Shown here: positions 17,211 through 25,269 of the stretch, one piece after another | Numbering within the stretch: the first letter of the stretch is position 1 | Layout of the letters: every line of letters starts with the position of its first letter | Notes under the pieces: generated by a model | Database searches by the model: none | What the model saw: the letters and a program-made list of their open reading frames with translations, nothing else | What the model was told of the DNA's origin: nothing | NCBI RefSeq assembly: GCF_039566955.1 | Contig: NZ_CP154796.1 | Location: forward strand, 1,674,001 to 1,738,000 | DNA: 64,000 bases | Direction: 5' to 3' | Source: Micromonospora sp. DSM 45708 | GTDB taxonomy: Bacteria > Actinomycetota > Actinomycetes > Mycobacteriales > Micromonosporaceae | Program-made: the position numbers and the translations under genes

Positions 17211-18494
17211 ATGACGACAGTCCCCGACACGGCCGCACGGCGGCCGGCCGGACGGGTGGCGGCGGCAGCCGCCGCGCTCGCGTTGGTGGCCCCACTGGCC
17301 GCCTGCGGGTCCGGCGGCGACGGTGGCACGCCGACAATCAACCTGTACTACCCGCCGGAGCAGAACCTGCAGAAGGTGGTCGACGACTGCAACGCCCAGG
17401 CCCAGGGGCGCTACCGGATCAGCTACCGGGTGCTGCCGCGCGAGGCCGACGAGCAGCGGGTGCAGATGGTGCGACGGCTCGCTGCGCAGGACAGCGGCAT
17501 GGACGTGCTCGGCCTGGACGTCACCTGGACCCAGGAGTTCGCCAGCGCGGACTGGATCCGGGAGTGGACCGGCCAGGACAAGGCCGAGGTGGAGCAGGGG
17601 ACGCTCGCCGGCCCGCTCGACACCGCCCGGTACGAGGACAAGCTCTACGGAGCGCCGAAGAACACCAACGTGCAGCTGCTCTGGTACCGCGCCGACCTGG
17701 TGTCGCAGCCCCCGAAGACCTGGGACGAGATGATCTCGGCGGCCCAGCAGCTCAAGGAGCAGAACAAGCCCTACCGGGTGCTCACCATGGGCGCCCAGTA
17801 CGAGGGCCTGGTGGTGCTCTACAACACGCTGGCCGAGAGCGCCGGCGGCAAGATCCTCAGCGACGACGGCAAGAAGGCGGTGATGGACGCCGGCACCGTA
17901 CGCGCGCTGGAGCAGCTCAAGACGTTCGCCACGTCGGGCGTGACCTCACCGTCGTTCAGTAACGCGGTCGAGGACCCGGTCCGGCTGGAGTTCCAGTCCG
18001 GCGGCGGCGCGTTCCAGGTGAACTGGCCGTTCGTGTACCCGGCCATGCAGGAGGCCAACCCGGAGCTGGCCAAGGACGTGAAGTGGGCGCGGGTGCCCGG
18101 CATCGACGCGAACACCCCGAGCAAGGTCACCATCGGCGGGGTCAACCTGGCGGTCAGCACGTACTCGAAGCACCCGACCGAGGCGTTCGAGGTGGCCCGC
18201 TGCCTGCGTAACGCGGAGCACCAGAAGTTCTCCGCGGTCAACGACGGCGTGCCGCCGACCATCGAGTCGGTCTACGACGACCCGGAGATGGCCGAGGCGT
18301 ACCCGATGAAGGAGACCATCCTGGAGGAGCTGAAGGAGCCGGCGGTGCGACCGCTGACCCCGGCGTACCAGAGCATCTCCACGGTGATGTCGGCGATCCT
18401 GTCGCCGCCGTCGGGGATCAACCCCGAGCGGACCGCGGACGAGCTGCGCAAGGCGATCGCCGACGCGCTGGAGTCGAAGGGTGTCCTGCCATGA
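17211..18494 (+). CDS. Sugar ABC transporter, substrate-binding lipoprotein (LpqY/ThuE-like)
   Basis: 427 residues. The signal peptide ends in a lipobox LAAC with Cys at residue 32; the mature protein begins GSGGDGG and has the family-1 extracellular solute-binding fold (INLYYPPEQNL, MDVLGLDVTWTQEFA, APKNTNVQLLWYRADL, FQVNWPFVYPAM). It captures an oligosaccharide outside the membrane for the permeases encoded next; similarity in style to LpqY/ThuE suggests trehalose or related alpha-glucosides, but this is inference. The ATG at 17211 follows GGGGAGG; the frame extends further upstream without a better site. It heads a four-gene operon and overlaps the first permease by 4 bp (ATGA). Confidence 0.88.
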   Translation: MTTVPDTAARRPAGRVAAAAAALALVAPLAACGSGGDGGTPTINLYYPPEQNLQKVVDDCNAQAQGRYRISYRVLPREADEQRVQMVRRLAAQDSGMDVLGLDVTWTQEFASADWIREWTGQDKAEVEQGTLAGPLDTARYEDKLYGAPKNTNVQLLWYRADLVSQPPKTWDEMISAAQQLKEQNKPYRVLTMGAQYEGLVVLYNTLAESAGGKILSDDGKKAVMDAGTVRALEQLKTFATSGVTSPSFSNAVEDPVRLEFQSGGGAFQVNWPFVYPAMQEANPELAKDVKWARVPGIDANTPSKVTIGGVNLAVSTYSKHPTEAFEVARCLRNAEHQKFSAVNDGVPPTIESVYDDPEMAEAYPMKETILEELKEPAVRPLTPAYQSISTVMSAILSPPSGINPERTADELRKAIADALESKGVLP

Positions 18495-19486
18495 GCGTGA
18501 ACGCCACTCCGGCTGGCGCGGAGGCCGCCGCCGAGGCGGAGCAGCCGGCCGGCCGGCACGCCGCGGTGCCCGCCCAGCGGGCCCGCCGCGGCGCCCGCGC
18601 TCCGCTGAGCGACAACAAGCGGGCCGAGCGGCGCCTGGGCTGGTTGCTCTGCGCGCCGGCCGCGCTGGTCATGGTGCTGGTCACCGCCTACCCGATCCTG
18701 TACTCGGTCTGGTTGTCGTTGCAGCGCTTCGACCTGCGGTTCCCCGACGAGCGGAAGTTCGTCGGGCTGGAGAACTACGTCACCGTGCTGACGAACGACT
18801 TCTGGTGGACCGCGTTCGGGGTGACCGCGCTGATCACGGTGGTGACCGTCGCGGTCGAGCTGGTGCTCGGCATGGGCCTGGCGATGATCATGCACCGGAC
18901 CCTGGTCGGCCGGGGCCTCGTCCGCACCGCGGCGCTGATCCCGTACGGCATCGTCACGGTCGTCGCGGCGTTCTCCTGGCGGTACGCCTGGACGCCGGGC
19001 ACCGGTTACCTGGCTAACCTGTTCGACGGCAGCGCGCCGCTCACCGAACGGGCCAGCTCCCTGGCGATCATCATGCTGGCGGAGATCTGGAAGACCACCC
19101 CGTTCATGGCGCTGCTGCTGATGGCCGGGCTGGCGCTGGTGCCGGAGGACCTGCTCAAGGCGGCCTCCACCGACGGCGCGACGGCGTGGCAGCGGTTCAC
19201 CAAGGTGATGCTGCCGGTGATGAAGCCGGCGATCCTGGTCGCGCTGCTGTTCCGCACGCTCGACGCGTTCCGGGTCTTCGACAACATCTTCGTGCTCACC
19301 AACGGCGGCAACGAGACCTCGTCGGTGTCGATGCTGGCCTACAACAACCTGATCCGGGGTCTGAACCTCGGCATCGGCTCCACGATGTCGGTGCTGATCT
19401 TCATCACCGTGGCGATCATCGCGTTCGTCTTCGTGAAGCTGTTCGGCACCGCTGCTCCCGGCAGCGACGATGGGGAGAGGCGCTGA
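18491..19486 (+). CDS. Sugar ABC transporter permease (MalF/SugA type)
   Basis: 331 residues. A long charged, Ala-rich cytoplasmic N-terminus (~50 residues) precedes six predicted membrane helices. The EAA loop that contacts the ATPase is visible near 215-235 ([18 protein letters not shown]). It forms the transmembrane channel with the second permease and imports the sugar bound by the upstream lipoprotein. Its start overlaps the preceding stop as ATGA, indicating translational coupling. Confidence 0.9.
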   Translation: MSVNATPAGAEAAAEAEQPAGRHAAVPAQRARRGARAPLSDNKRAERRLGWLLCAPAALVMVLVTAYPILYSVWLSLQRFDLRFPDERKFVGLENYVTVLTNDFWWTAFGVTALITVVTVAVELVLGMGLAMIMHRTLVGRGLVRTAALIPYGIVTVVAAFSWRYAWTPGTGYLANLFDGSAPLTERASSLAIIMLAEIWKTTPFMALLLMAGLALVPEDLLKAASTDGATAWQRFTKVMLPVMKPAILVALLFRTLDAFRVFDNIFVLTNGGNETSSVSMLAYNNLIRGLNLGIGSTMSVLIFITVAIIAFVFVKLFGTAAPGSDDGERR

Positions 19487-19487
19487 C

Positions 19488-20324
19488 ATGGCCGTGGAAA
19501 CCACCACGCGGGCGAAGCTGCGCTGGGGCGTGCTGGACGTCGTGGTCGTCGTCTTCGCGCTGGTCCCGGTGCTCTGGATCGCATCGCTGTCGTTCAAGAC
19601 GCCGGCCACGCTCACCGACGGCAAGTTCTGGCCGCGGGAGTGGACGCTTGACAACTACCGGACGATCTTCGACACCGACCAGTTCGTCCGGGCCCTGATC
19701 AACTCGATCGGTATCGCGCTGATCGCCACCGCGGTCGCGGTGGTGCTCGGCACGATGGCCGCGTACGCGATCTCCCGGCTGGATTTCCCGGGCAAGAAGC
19801 TGCTGGTCGGGGTCTCCCTGCTGATCGCGATGTTCCCGCAGGTGTCGCTGGTGTCGCCGCTGTTCGAGATCGAGCGGCAGCTCGGCCTCTTCGACACCTG
19901 GCCCGGCCTGATCCTGCCGTACATCACGTTCGCGCTGCCGCTGGCGATCTACACGCTGTCGGCGTTCTTCAAGCAGATCCCGTGGGACCTGGAGAAGGCG
20001 GCGAAGATGGACGGCGCCACCCAGGGCCAGGCGTTCCGGCGGGTGATCGCCCCGCTGGCCGCGCCGGGCGTGTTCACCACGGCCATCCTGGTCTTCATCT
20101 TCTGCTGGAACGACTTCCTGTTCGCGATCACGCTCACCTCGACCGAGCGGTCCCGCACGGTCCCGGTGGCCCTCCAGTTCTTCACCGGCGAGTCGCAGTT
20201 CGAGGACCCCACCGGGGCGATCTGTGCCGCCGCCGTGGTGATCACCGTACCGATCATCCTGTTCGTGCTCTTCTTCCAGCGCCGCATCGTCTCCGGCCTG
20301 ACCTCCGGCGCAGTCAAGGGATAG
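19488..20324 (+). CDS. Sugar ABC transporter permease (MalG/SugB type)
   Basis: 278 residues with six membrane helices and the MalG-type EAA loop near 175-195 ([18 protein letters not shown]). It pairs with the preceding permease to form the channel. The ATG at 19488 is one base after the upstream stop and is preceded by GGGGAGAGG (19472-19480), a strong site, so the in-frame ORF start at 19470 is rejected. It belongs to the same operon as the binding protein and the ATPase. Confidence 0.9.
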   Translation: MAVETTTRAKLRWGVLDVVVVVFALVPVLWIASLSFKTPATLTDGKFWPREWTLDNYRTIFDTDQFVRALINSIGIALIATAVAVVLGTMAAYAISRLDFPGKKLLVGVSLLIAMFPQVSLVSPLFEIERQLGLFDTWPGLILPYITFALPLAIYTLSAFFKQIPWDLEKAAKMDGATQGQAFRRVIAPLAAPGVFTTAILVFIFCWNDFLFAITLTSTERSRTVPVALQFFTGESQFEDPTGAICAAAVVITVPIILFVLFFQRRIVSGLTSGAVKG

Positions 20325-20333
20325 GTGGTAACA

Positions 20334-21542
20334 GTGGCTGACATCGTGCTGGACAAGGTGAGCAAGCGGTTCCCGGACGGGACCACCGCGGTGCGGGACG
20401 TCGACCTGGAGATCGCCGACGGCGAGTTCGTCATCCTGGTCGGCCCGTCGGGCTGCGGGAAGTCCACCACCCTCAACATGATCGCCGGGCTGGAGGACAT
20501 CAGCGACGGTGAGCTGCGCATCGGCGGCGAGCGGGTCAACGACAAGGCGCCCCGGGACCGGGACATCGCGATGGTCTTCCAGTCGTACGCGCTCTACCCG
20601 AACATGACGGTCCGGGAGAACATGGCCTTCCCGTTGCGCCTGGCGAAGATGGACAAGGAGACCGTCAACCAGAAGGTCGACGAGGCCGCCAAGGTGCTGG
20701 AGCTGACCGCGCTGCTGGACCGCAAGCCGGCGAACCTCTCCGGCGGCCAGCGGCAGCGGGTGGCGATGGGGCGGGCGATCGTGCGCCAGCCGAAGGCGTT
20801 CCTGATGGACGAGCCGTTGTCGAACCTGGACGCCAAGCTGCGGGTGCAGATGCGCACGGTGGTGTCCCGGCTGCAGAAGCAGCTCGGCACCACCACGGTC
20901 TACGTCACCCACGACCAGACCGAGGCGATGACGTTGGGCGACCGCGTGGTCATCATGCGGGGTGGCGCGGTGCAGCAGGTCGGCCCGCCGCAGGAGCTCT
21001 ACGACCACCCGCGCAACCTCTTCGTCGCCGGGTTCATCGGCTCGCCGTCGATGAACTTCGTGCACGCCGCGGTGGAGGACGGGAAGCTGCGGACCGCGCT
21101 GGGTGACGTGCCGATCGGCGAGCGGGTGCGCCGCGAGCTGGAGGCCGGCGACGCGCCCCGCGAGCTGATCCTCGGCATCCGGCCGGAGCACTTCGAGGAC
21201 GCCGCGCTGATCGACGACGAGACCCGCCGCCGGGGCCTGGAGTTCGAGGCGCCGGTCGACATCGTCGAGTCGATGGGCTCGGACAAGTACGTCTACTTCA
21301 CCGTGGAGGGGGAGCGGGCCACCGCCGCCGAGTTGGAGGAGCTGGCCGCCGACGCCGGCGCCGCCGACTTCGCCGGCGCGGGTTCCAGCCTCGTCACCCG
21401 GTTGTCGGCGGAGTCGCCGGCGCGGGAGGGCGAGTCGCGCCGGGTGTGGTTCAACCTGGAGAAGATCCACCTGTTCGATCCGGGCAGCGGGCGCAACCTG
21501 ACGCTGCACGAGGGCCGGGCGGCCGGCGCGCTCGCCGACTGA
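20334..21542 (+). CDS. Sugar ABC transporter ATP-binding protein (MsiK/SugC/UgpC type)
   Basis: 402 residues. The nucleotide-binding domain has Walker A GPSGCGKST (about 37-45), Q-loop VFQSYALYP, signature LSGGQRQR, Walker B FLMDEPLSNLDAK and the switch His in THDQTEA. A C-terminal regulatory TOBE/OB region (from ~240) marks the MsiK/SugC/MalK subfamily that energises carbohydrate importers. Many actinomycetes have one shared MsiK; here a dedicated ATPase is in the operon, though it could serve others. The GTG at 20334 has AGGTGG upstream and starts 10 bp after the previous gene. The operon ends at a strong hairpin at 21554. Confidence 0.92.
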   Translation: MADIVLDKVSKRFPDGTTAVRDVDLEIADGEFVILVGPSGCGKSTTLNMIAGLEDISDGELRIGGERVNDKAPRDRDIAMVFQSYALYPNMTVRENMAFPLRLAKMDKETVNQKVDEAAKVLELTALLDRKPANLSGGQRQRVAMGRAIVRQPKAFLMDEPLSNLDAKLRVQMRTVVSRLQKQLGTTTVYVTHDQTEAMTLGDRVVIMRGGAVQQVGPPQELYDHPRNLFVAGFIGSPSMNFVHAAVEDGKLRTALGDVPIGERVRRELEAGDAPRELILGIRPEHFEDAALIDDETRRRGLEFEAPVDIVESMGSDKYVYFTVEGERATAAELEELAADAGAADFAGAGSSLVTRLSAESPAREGESRRVWFNLEKIHLFDPGSGRNLTLHEGRAAGALAD

Positions 21543-21553
21543 GCGCTCCCGCG

Positions 21554-21590
21554 CGGAGGGGCCGGCGGCGGGTGCCGTCGGCCCCCTCCG
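21554..21590 (+). terminator. Hairpin terminator after sugar importer operon
   Basis: CGGAGGGGCCGGCGGC pairs with GCCGTCGGCCCCCTCCG around a GGGT loop, with one bulge and one G-U pair. It begins 11 bp after the ATPase stop codon. There is no T-tract, as usual for actinobacterial terminators. Confidence 0.65.
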
Positions 21591-21662
21591 CCGTCTCCGG
21601 GCGGACGCGCCCGGTTTACACACGGTGACCGTTGGCGCGGCGGTGGGTTTCCACCGCCGCGC

Positions 21663-21736
21663 CCCTTTGCTCTGCAGCCTCCGACGCAGCACTGACGCTG
21701 CGTTCCCTGCTGCGTCCGTGGTTGCAGAGCAAAGGG
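21663..21736. repeat. Structured palindromic intergenic element
   Basis: CCCTTTGCTCTGCA (21663-21676) is repeated exactly as its reverse complement at 21723-21736. Between the arms ACGCAGC (21684-21690) can pair with GCTGCGT at 21697-21703 or with a second copy at 21709-21715, giving two alternative inner hairpins. The element is in the 341-bp gap between convergent genes and is noncoding. It may be a terminator, a small structured RNA or a dispersed palindromic repeat; I cannot tell which. Confidence 0.55.
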
Positions 21737-21883
21737 CACCCCGAGGTGTCCCGTCGGCACCGGGGAAGAACCCGATGACGGCTGGTCAGCGACCCGAACG
21801 CGGAAGCGGCGGCGCTGCGGGGTACCGGAGCGGGTCGGGCACTCCGTGTGACCGTTCGGTGGGCAGCACGACGAGCGGCAGTG

Positions 21884-22987
21884 TCACCAGGAGTGACGCA
21901 GCGCCAGCCCGAGGAAGCGGGCGTACCGGGTCAGGGCCGCGTCGACCCGGGCGCGCAGCTCGGCATCGAACGGGGTGAGCTGCCGCACCGTCACGGTCAC
22001 CGCCGTCGCCCCCAGCGTCCGTTTCCAGGTGCCGACCACCCGGCCGCCGCGCACCACCGTGGACTGGAACATGCCGTTGTTGCCGGGCACCACGGCGGCG
22101 GCGTGCCCCGGGTCGAGCATCAGCGAGCGGTCCCGGTAGCCGAGCAGGTACTCGTCGAAGCCGGGCAGTGTGTGTAGGTCGTCGACCGGGCTGCGGGGGG
22201 CGTCGAGCAGCGCCGCGTCGACCACGGCCGGTTCACCGTCGACCTCGACCGGGGCGAGGAGGTCACCGGCCAGCGCCAGCGCCCGGGTCGCGTCGGTGAC
22301 CGTCAGGCCGCTCCACCGGGCCAGCTCGTGCCGGGTCACCGGGCCGTGGCCGCGCACGTAGCGGTGGGCCAGCAACGCCAGCGCCTCGTCCCGCTCCGGG
22401 CGGTGCGGGTCGGGTGCCCACTCGTCGAGCAGCGCGAACGTCTGCTCGGTGCCGACGTGCGGGGCGATGCAGGTGATGCCGCGCTGGCTCGCGTACCAGA
22501 GCAGGTGGTAGCCGCGCTGACCGGTGGTGTCCAGCCCGGCGGCGCGCAGCGCGGCCAGGCACTCGCTGCGGGTCAGCCGGCCACCCCCGCTCAGCGCCGC
22601 GCCGAGCACGTCGCCGGCGTGGTCCCCGTCGGCGAGCGTCAGCCCGAGCTGCCGCCACCTGGCCGCCGCGCCGGCCAGGGCCCGGACGCCGGTCACCGCC
22701 AGCATCCAGTGCGCGTCCCGCGCCGGCACCAGATGGACCGTGCCGCGCATCGGCCAGGTGCGCAACGCCTCGCGCCGCTCCAGCGCCGCGTGGACGTCGT
22801 CCCGGGTACGGGCGGGCAGGCGTACGCCCAGCGACCACAGCCCGCTGGCCGCGTCCTGCGCCTGCATGGCGCCGAACCACTCGACCACGTCGGCCACCCG
22901 CTCCAGCCGAGCGACCGGGTGCGGGCGCAGCAACAGGCTGGTCATGCGCAGCGCGAGCGCCTCGGCGCGGGTGAGGCGTACGGTCAC
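21884..22987 (-). CDS. Winged-helix DNA-binding protein (HTH_42, AlkZ/YcaQ-like superfamily)
   Basis: 367 residues with the HTH_42 architecture: tandem winged-helix units and a conserved MQAQD segment near residue 40, the QxQ-type catalytic motif region of the AlkZ/YcaQ (AlkX) DNA glycosylase superfamily. Other family landmarks are LRTWPMRGTVHLV near 80, GYHLLWYASQRG near 160 and LPGFDEYLLGYRDR near 275. Some members excise alkylated or crosslinked bases; many actinobacterial paralogues are uncharacterised or involved in self-resistance to DNA-damaging metabolites. Whether this one is active is unknown. It is leftward, monocistronic, and starts at 22987. Confidence 0.78.
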   Translation of the reverse strand: MTVRLTRAEALALRMTSLLLRPHPVARLERVADVVEWFGAMQAQDAASGLWSLGVRLPARTRDDVHAALERREALRTWPMRGTVHLVPARDAHWMLAVTGVRALAGAAARWRQLGLTLADGDHAGDVLGAALSGGGRLTRSECLAALRAAGLDTTGQRGYHLLWYASQRGITCIAPHVGTEQTFALLDEWAPDPHRPERDEALALLAHRYVRGHGPVTRHELARWSGLTVTDATRALALAGDLLAPVEVDGEPAVVDAALLDAPRSPVDDLHTLPGFDEYLLGYRDRSLMLDPGHAAAVVPGNNGMFQSTVVRGGRVVGTWKRTLGATAVTVTVRQLTPFDAELRARVDAALTRYARFLGLALRHSW

Positions 22988-23027
22988 GGCGGCCTCCCGT
23001 CGACTAGGTGGACGGTCAGCTTAGGAG

Positions 23028-23206
23028 GAGGCCGCGCAGCGCGCCGCGGCTACGTCCGGGCGAACAACCTCGACCATGCGCGGTTGCAGAGCTTCATCGA
23101 AGGTGGGCCCGGCATCCGGGACATCACCCGGCAGGGCATCGTGAAGGAGGTCTACATCAAGACCGCCAGCGGCTGGATCCATTGCATCGCCGGGTCCTGT
23201 AGCTAG
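23028..23206 (+). pseudogene. C-terminal remnant of a protein, possibly a toxin tip
   Basis: An open frame of about 59 codons ends in TAG at 23204-23206. It reads like a genuine protein C-terminus (YVRANNLDHARLQSFI, then IRDITRQGIVKEVYIK and WIHCIAGSC) but has no ATG or GTG start, only a weak TTG inside. An AGGAGG at 23021-23026 is not followed by a start. I interpret it as the tail of a decayed gene. It sits 10 bp before a SitI3-like gene, so it may be the remains of a toxin C-terminal domain beside its immunity gene; this is inference. Confidence 0.4.
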
Positions 23207-23216
23207 GGTTTCCGAC

Positions 23217-23771
23217 ATGGCGATCGAGTGGCACCTCAGGGTGAACCGTCGGTTCACCCTCCACGAGGCCGTCGATCTCACGCGCGTCCGGCTGGCCGAC
23301 CTGCTCGGCCAGCCGGACGCCCCGCCGCCCGTCCGCGTCGTCGAGGCGTCCGCGGAGCGCCGCCGCGGCGGGCCCGCCGTGCCGCTGCGGGCGGACGCCC
23401 TGGACCGCGTCGCCGAACCCGCCGGCCTCGCCGCCGACATCGACTTCTTCCTCGAGGTTCCCGAGTGGAACGCCGGGGCGCTGCTGAGCCTCAGCGAGTT
23501 CCTTCCGGGCGTCGACGACCCGGAGTCCGGGGTGTTCGCCTGGGTGACGTCGCAGCGCGATCCCGCCTCCCAGGTGCTGAGCATCGCCGCCTGCGTCGCG
23601 TTCGCCGAGTGCGCCGACAGCGAGGTGGTGGACGAGTACGGCTATCTCGCGAAGACCCGGACGAACTCGCCCGAGGCGCTTCTCTACCAGCTCCGGGTGA
23701 CGTCACCTGTCGACTCGTTCACGGCCGCGACGGCCCTGGTCCTCAGCCGCACCCGGCTGCGTCGGCGCTGA
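23217..23771 (+). CDS. Hypothetical protein, possibly SitI3-type immunity protein
   Basis: 184 residues, acidic, with no signal peptide or membrane segment. The start MAIEWHLRVNRRFTLHEAVD and the overall alternation of strands and helices resemble the SitI3 family of immunity proteins (partners of secreted Sit-type toxins), but the likeness is by eye only. The SD is weak (AGGG at 23206-23209). It follows a short decayed reading frame that could be the toxin remnant. If correct, it is an orphan immunity gene giving protection against kin-delivered toxins. Alternative: a lineage-specific protein of unknown role. Confidence 0.5.
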   Translation: MAIEWHLRVNRRFTLHEAVDLTRVRLADLLGQPDAPPPVRVVEASAERRRGGPAVPLRADALDRVAEPAGLAADIDFFLEVPEWNAGALLSLSEFLPGVDDPESGVFAWVTSQRDPASQVLSIAACVAFAECADSEVVDEYGYLAKTRTNSPEALLYQLRVTSPVDSFTAATALVLSRTRLRRR

Positions 23772-23944
23772 ACACCGGCACCCCTGATCGCGCTACGCCG
23801 GCGCCGTTGCCGACGGAGCGCGATCCCCCGTTCAGGCTCCCGGCGCGGGGCGGCGGTCGGCCGGCGCCGGTCTGACCAGGATCCCCGGCACGAGCGGCCG
23901 GGAGAGCGGTTGCCCGCCGAACTTGCGCAAATCTTGAGCCGTCG

Positions 23945-24436
23945 TCACACCAGCCGGCGGTGCATCACCAACAGGTCGACGTACCCCTGGCTGGGGTGCC
24001 GGAAGCCCTCCGGCACCCGGCCGACCACCTCGAAGCCCAGCGACCGCCACAGCCGCACCGCCCGGGTGTTGCTGGCCACCACGGCGTTGAACTGCATGGC
24101 CCGGTAGCCGTCCGCGCGGGCCACGTCCAGCACGTGCTCGGCGAGCGCCCGACCGACGCCGCGGCCCCCGGCGGCCGGGGCGACCATGAAGCCGGCGTTG
24201 GCCACGTGGTCGCCCGGGCCGGCCTGGTTCGGCGCCAGCTTCGCCGAGCCGAGCACCGTGCCGTCCGGGTCGACCGCGACCAGGGTCCGCCCGGGCGGCG
24301 TCGCCATCCACAGCCGGCGGGCCTGCTCCTCGGTGACGTCGCGGGGCCAGGTGTACGTCTCGCCGGCGGCCACGATGTCGTGCAGGAACGGCCAGATCAG
24401 GGGCCAGTCGGCCGGCGTCGCGGTACGGATCTCCAC
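23945..24436 (-). CDS. GNAT family N-acetyltransferase
   Basis: 163 residues covering the GNAT fold: N-terminal strand VEIRTATPADWPLI, the beta4 strand NAGFMVAP, the acetyl-CoA pyrophosphate loop GGRGVGRALAEHVL (R/Q-x-x-G-x-G/A), and the C-terminal FNAVVASNTRAVRLWRSLGFEVVGR segment. It transfers an acetyl group from acetyl-CoA to an unknown amine, perhaps a small molecule or protein N-terminus. The GTG start at 24436 has no clear ribosome site; transcripts may be leaderless. It is divergent from wrbA, with an 88-bp gap. Confidence 0.85.
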   Translation of the reverse strand: MEIRTATPADWPLIWPFLHDIVAAGETYTWPRDVTEEQARRLWMATPPGRTLVAVDPDGTVLGSAKLAPNQAGPGDHVANAGFMVAPAAGGRGVGRALAEHVLDVARADGYRAMQFNAVVASNTRAVRLWRSLGFEVVGRVPEGFRHPSQGYVDLLVMHRRLV

Positions 24437-24524
24437 CGGACGAGCATGGCACGCGCGGCGTTTGACGCGGCAAACAACGGGTAGTCGCCGGAGCTCACCG
24501 GCGAATCGAGAAGGAGAAGCTCTG

Positions 24525-25142
24525 ATGGATGGCCAGGTCAAGGTCGCGGTGATCTACTACAGCGCGACCGGCATCACCTACCAGATGGCGCAGGCGGCGG
24601 TCGAGGCGGCAGGGGAGGCCGGTGCCGAGGTGCGCCTGCGCAAGGTGCGTGAGCTGGCGCCGGACGAGGCGATCCGCTCCAACTCGGGCTGGCAGGCGCA
24701 CCGGTTGGAGACGCAGGACGTGATGGAGGCCGAGCCGGACGACCTGTCCTGGGCCGACGTCGTGATCATGGGGTCGCCCACCCGGTACGGCATGATCGCC
24801 GCTCAGCTCAAGCAGTTCATCGACACCACCGGCCCGCTGTGGGCCAACGGCCTGCTGGCCGACAAGGTCTACACCGGCTTCACCTCGACCGCGACCTCGC
24901 ACGGCGGTCAGGAGGCGACGCTGCTGTCGCTCTACACCGTCTTCTACCACTGGGGCGGCGTCGTGGTGACGCCCGGCTACACCGACCAGAGCCAGTTCGT
25001 CGCCGGCAACCCGTACGGCGCGTCGCACACCAGCAACAACGGGGAGATCGCCCCGGACCACGTCGCGTTGGCCGCCACCGCGCTCACCGCGAAGCGGGCC
25101 GTGCTGACGGGGGCCGCGCTCAAGCGGGGCATGGCCGGCTGA
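24525..25142 (+). CDS. wrbA: NAD(P)H:quinone oxidoreductase, WrbA-type flavoprotein
   Basis: 205 residues, the usual WrbA length. The FMN phosphate loop YYSATGITYQMA is at residues 11-22, the GSPTRYGMIAAQLKQFID isoalloxazine loop is near 85-102, and the conserved FTSTATSHGGQE and AGNPYGAS segments follow. WrbA proteins are tetrameric cytoplasmic flavoproteins that reduce quinones by two electrons and protect against oxidative stress. The start has AAGGAG eight bases upstream. The gene is followed by a hairpin terminator and is probably monocistronic. Confidence 0.9.
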   Translation: MDGQVKVAVIYYSATGITYQMAQAAVEAAGEAGAEVRLRKVRELAPDEAIRSNSGWQAHRLETQDVMEAEPDDLSWADVVIMGSPTRYGMIAAQLKQFIDTTGPLWANGLLADKVYTGFTSTATSHGGQEATLLSLYTVFYHWGGVVVTPGYTDQSQFVAGNPYGASHTSNNGEIAPDHVALAATALTAKRAVLTGAALKRGMAG

Positions 25143-25169
25143 CCGTCGCGGCACGCGGGTGACCGGTGA

Positions 25170-25197
25170 CCGGACGGGGGCTCTCGAACCCGTCCGG
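25170..25197 (+). terminator. Hairpin downstream of wrbA
   Basis: CCGGACGGG (25170-25178) is the exact reverse complement of CCCGTCCGG (25189-25197), with a 10-base loop. It begins 28 bp after the wrbA stop and before the next gene, consistent with a terminator. Confidence 0.55.
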
Positions 25198-25269
25198 ACC
25201 ACCGGTCGTCCTTCGCCTACCCCCGATCGGCCACGGCATGCGCGCCGACGCCGGGTAGGTTGACCGGCG

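Noticed and set aside
19416..21692. A 758-residue leftward open frame opposite the permease and ATPase genes
   Set aside because: It mirrors the ABC operon in antisense, with no motifs or start signal.
22328..23206. A 292-residue rightward ORF ending at 23206
   Set aside because: Most of it is antisense to the winged-helix gene; only the last ~59 codons lie outside and look protein-like, so I list just that remnant.
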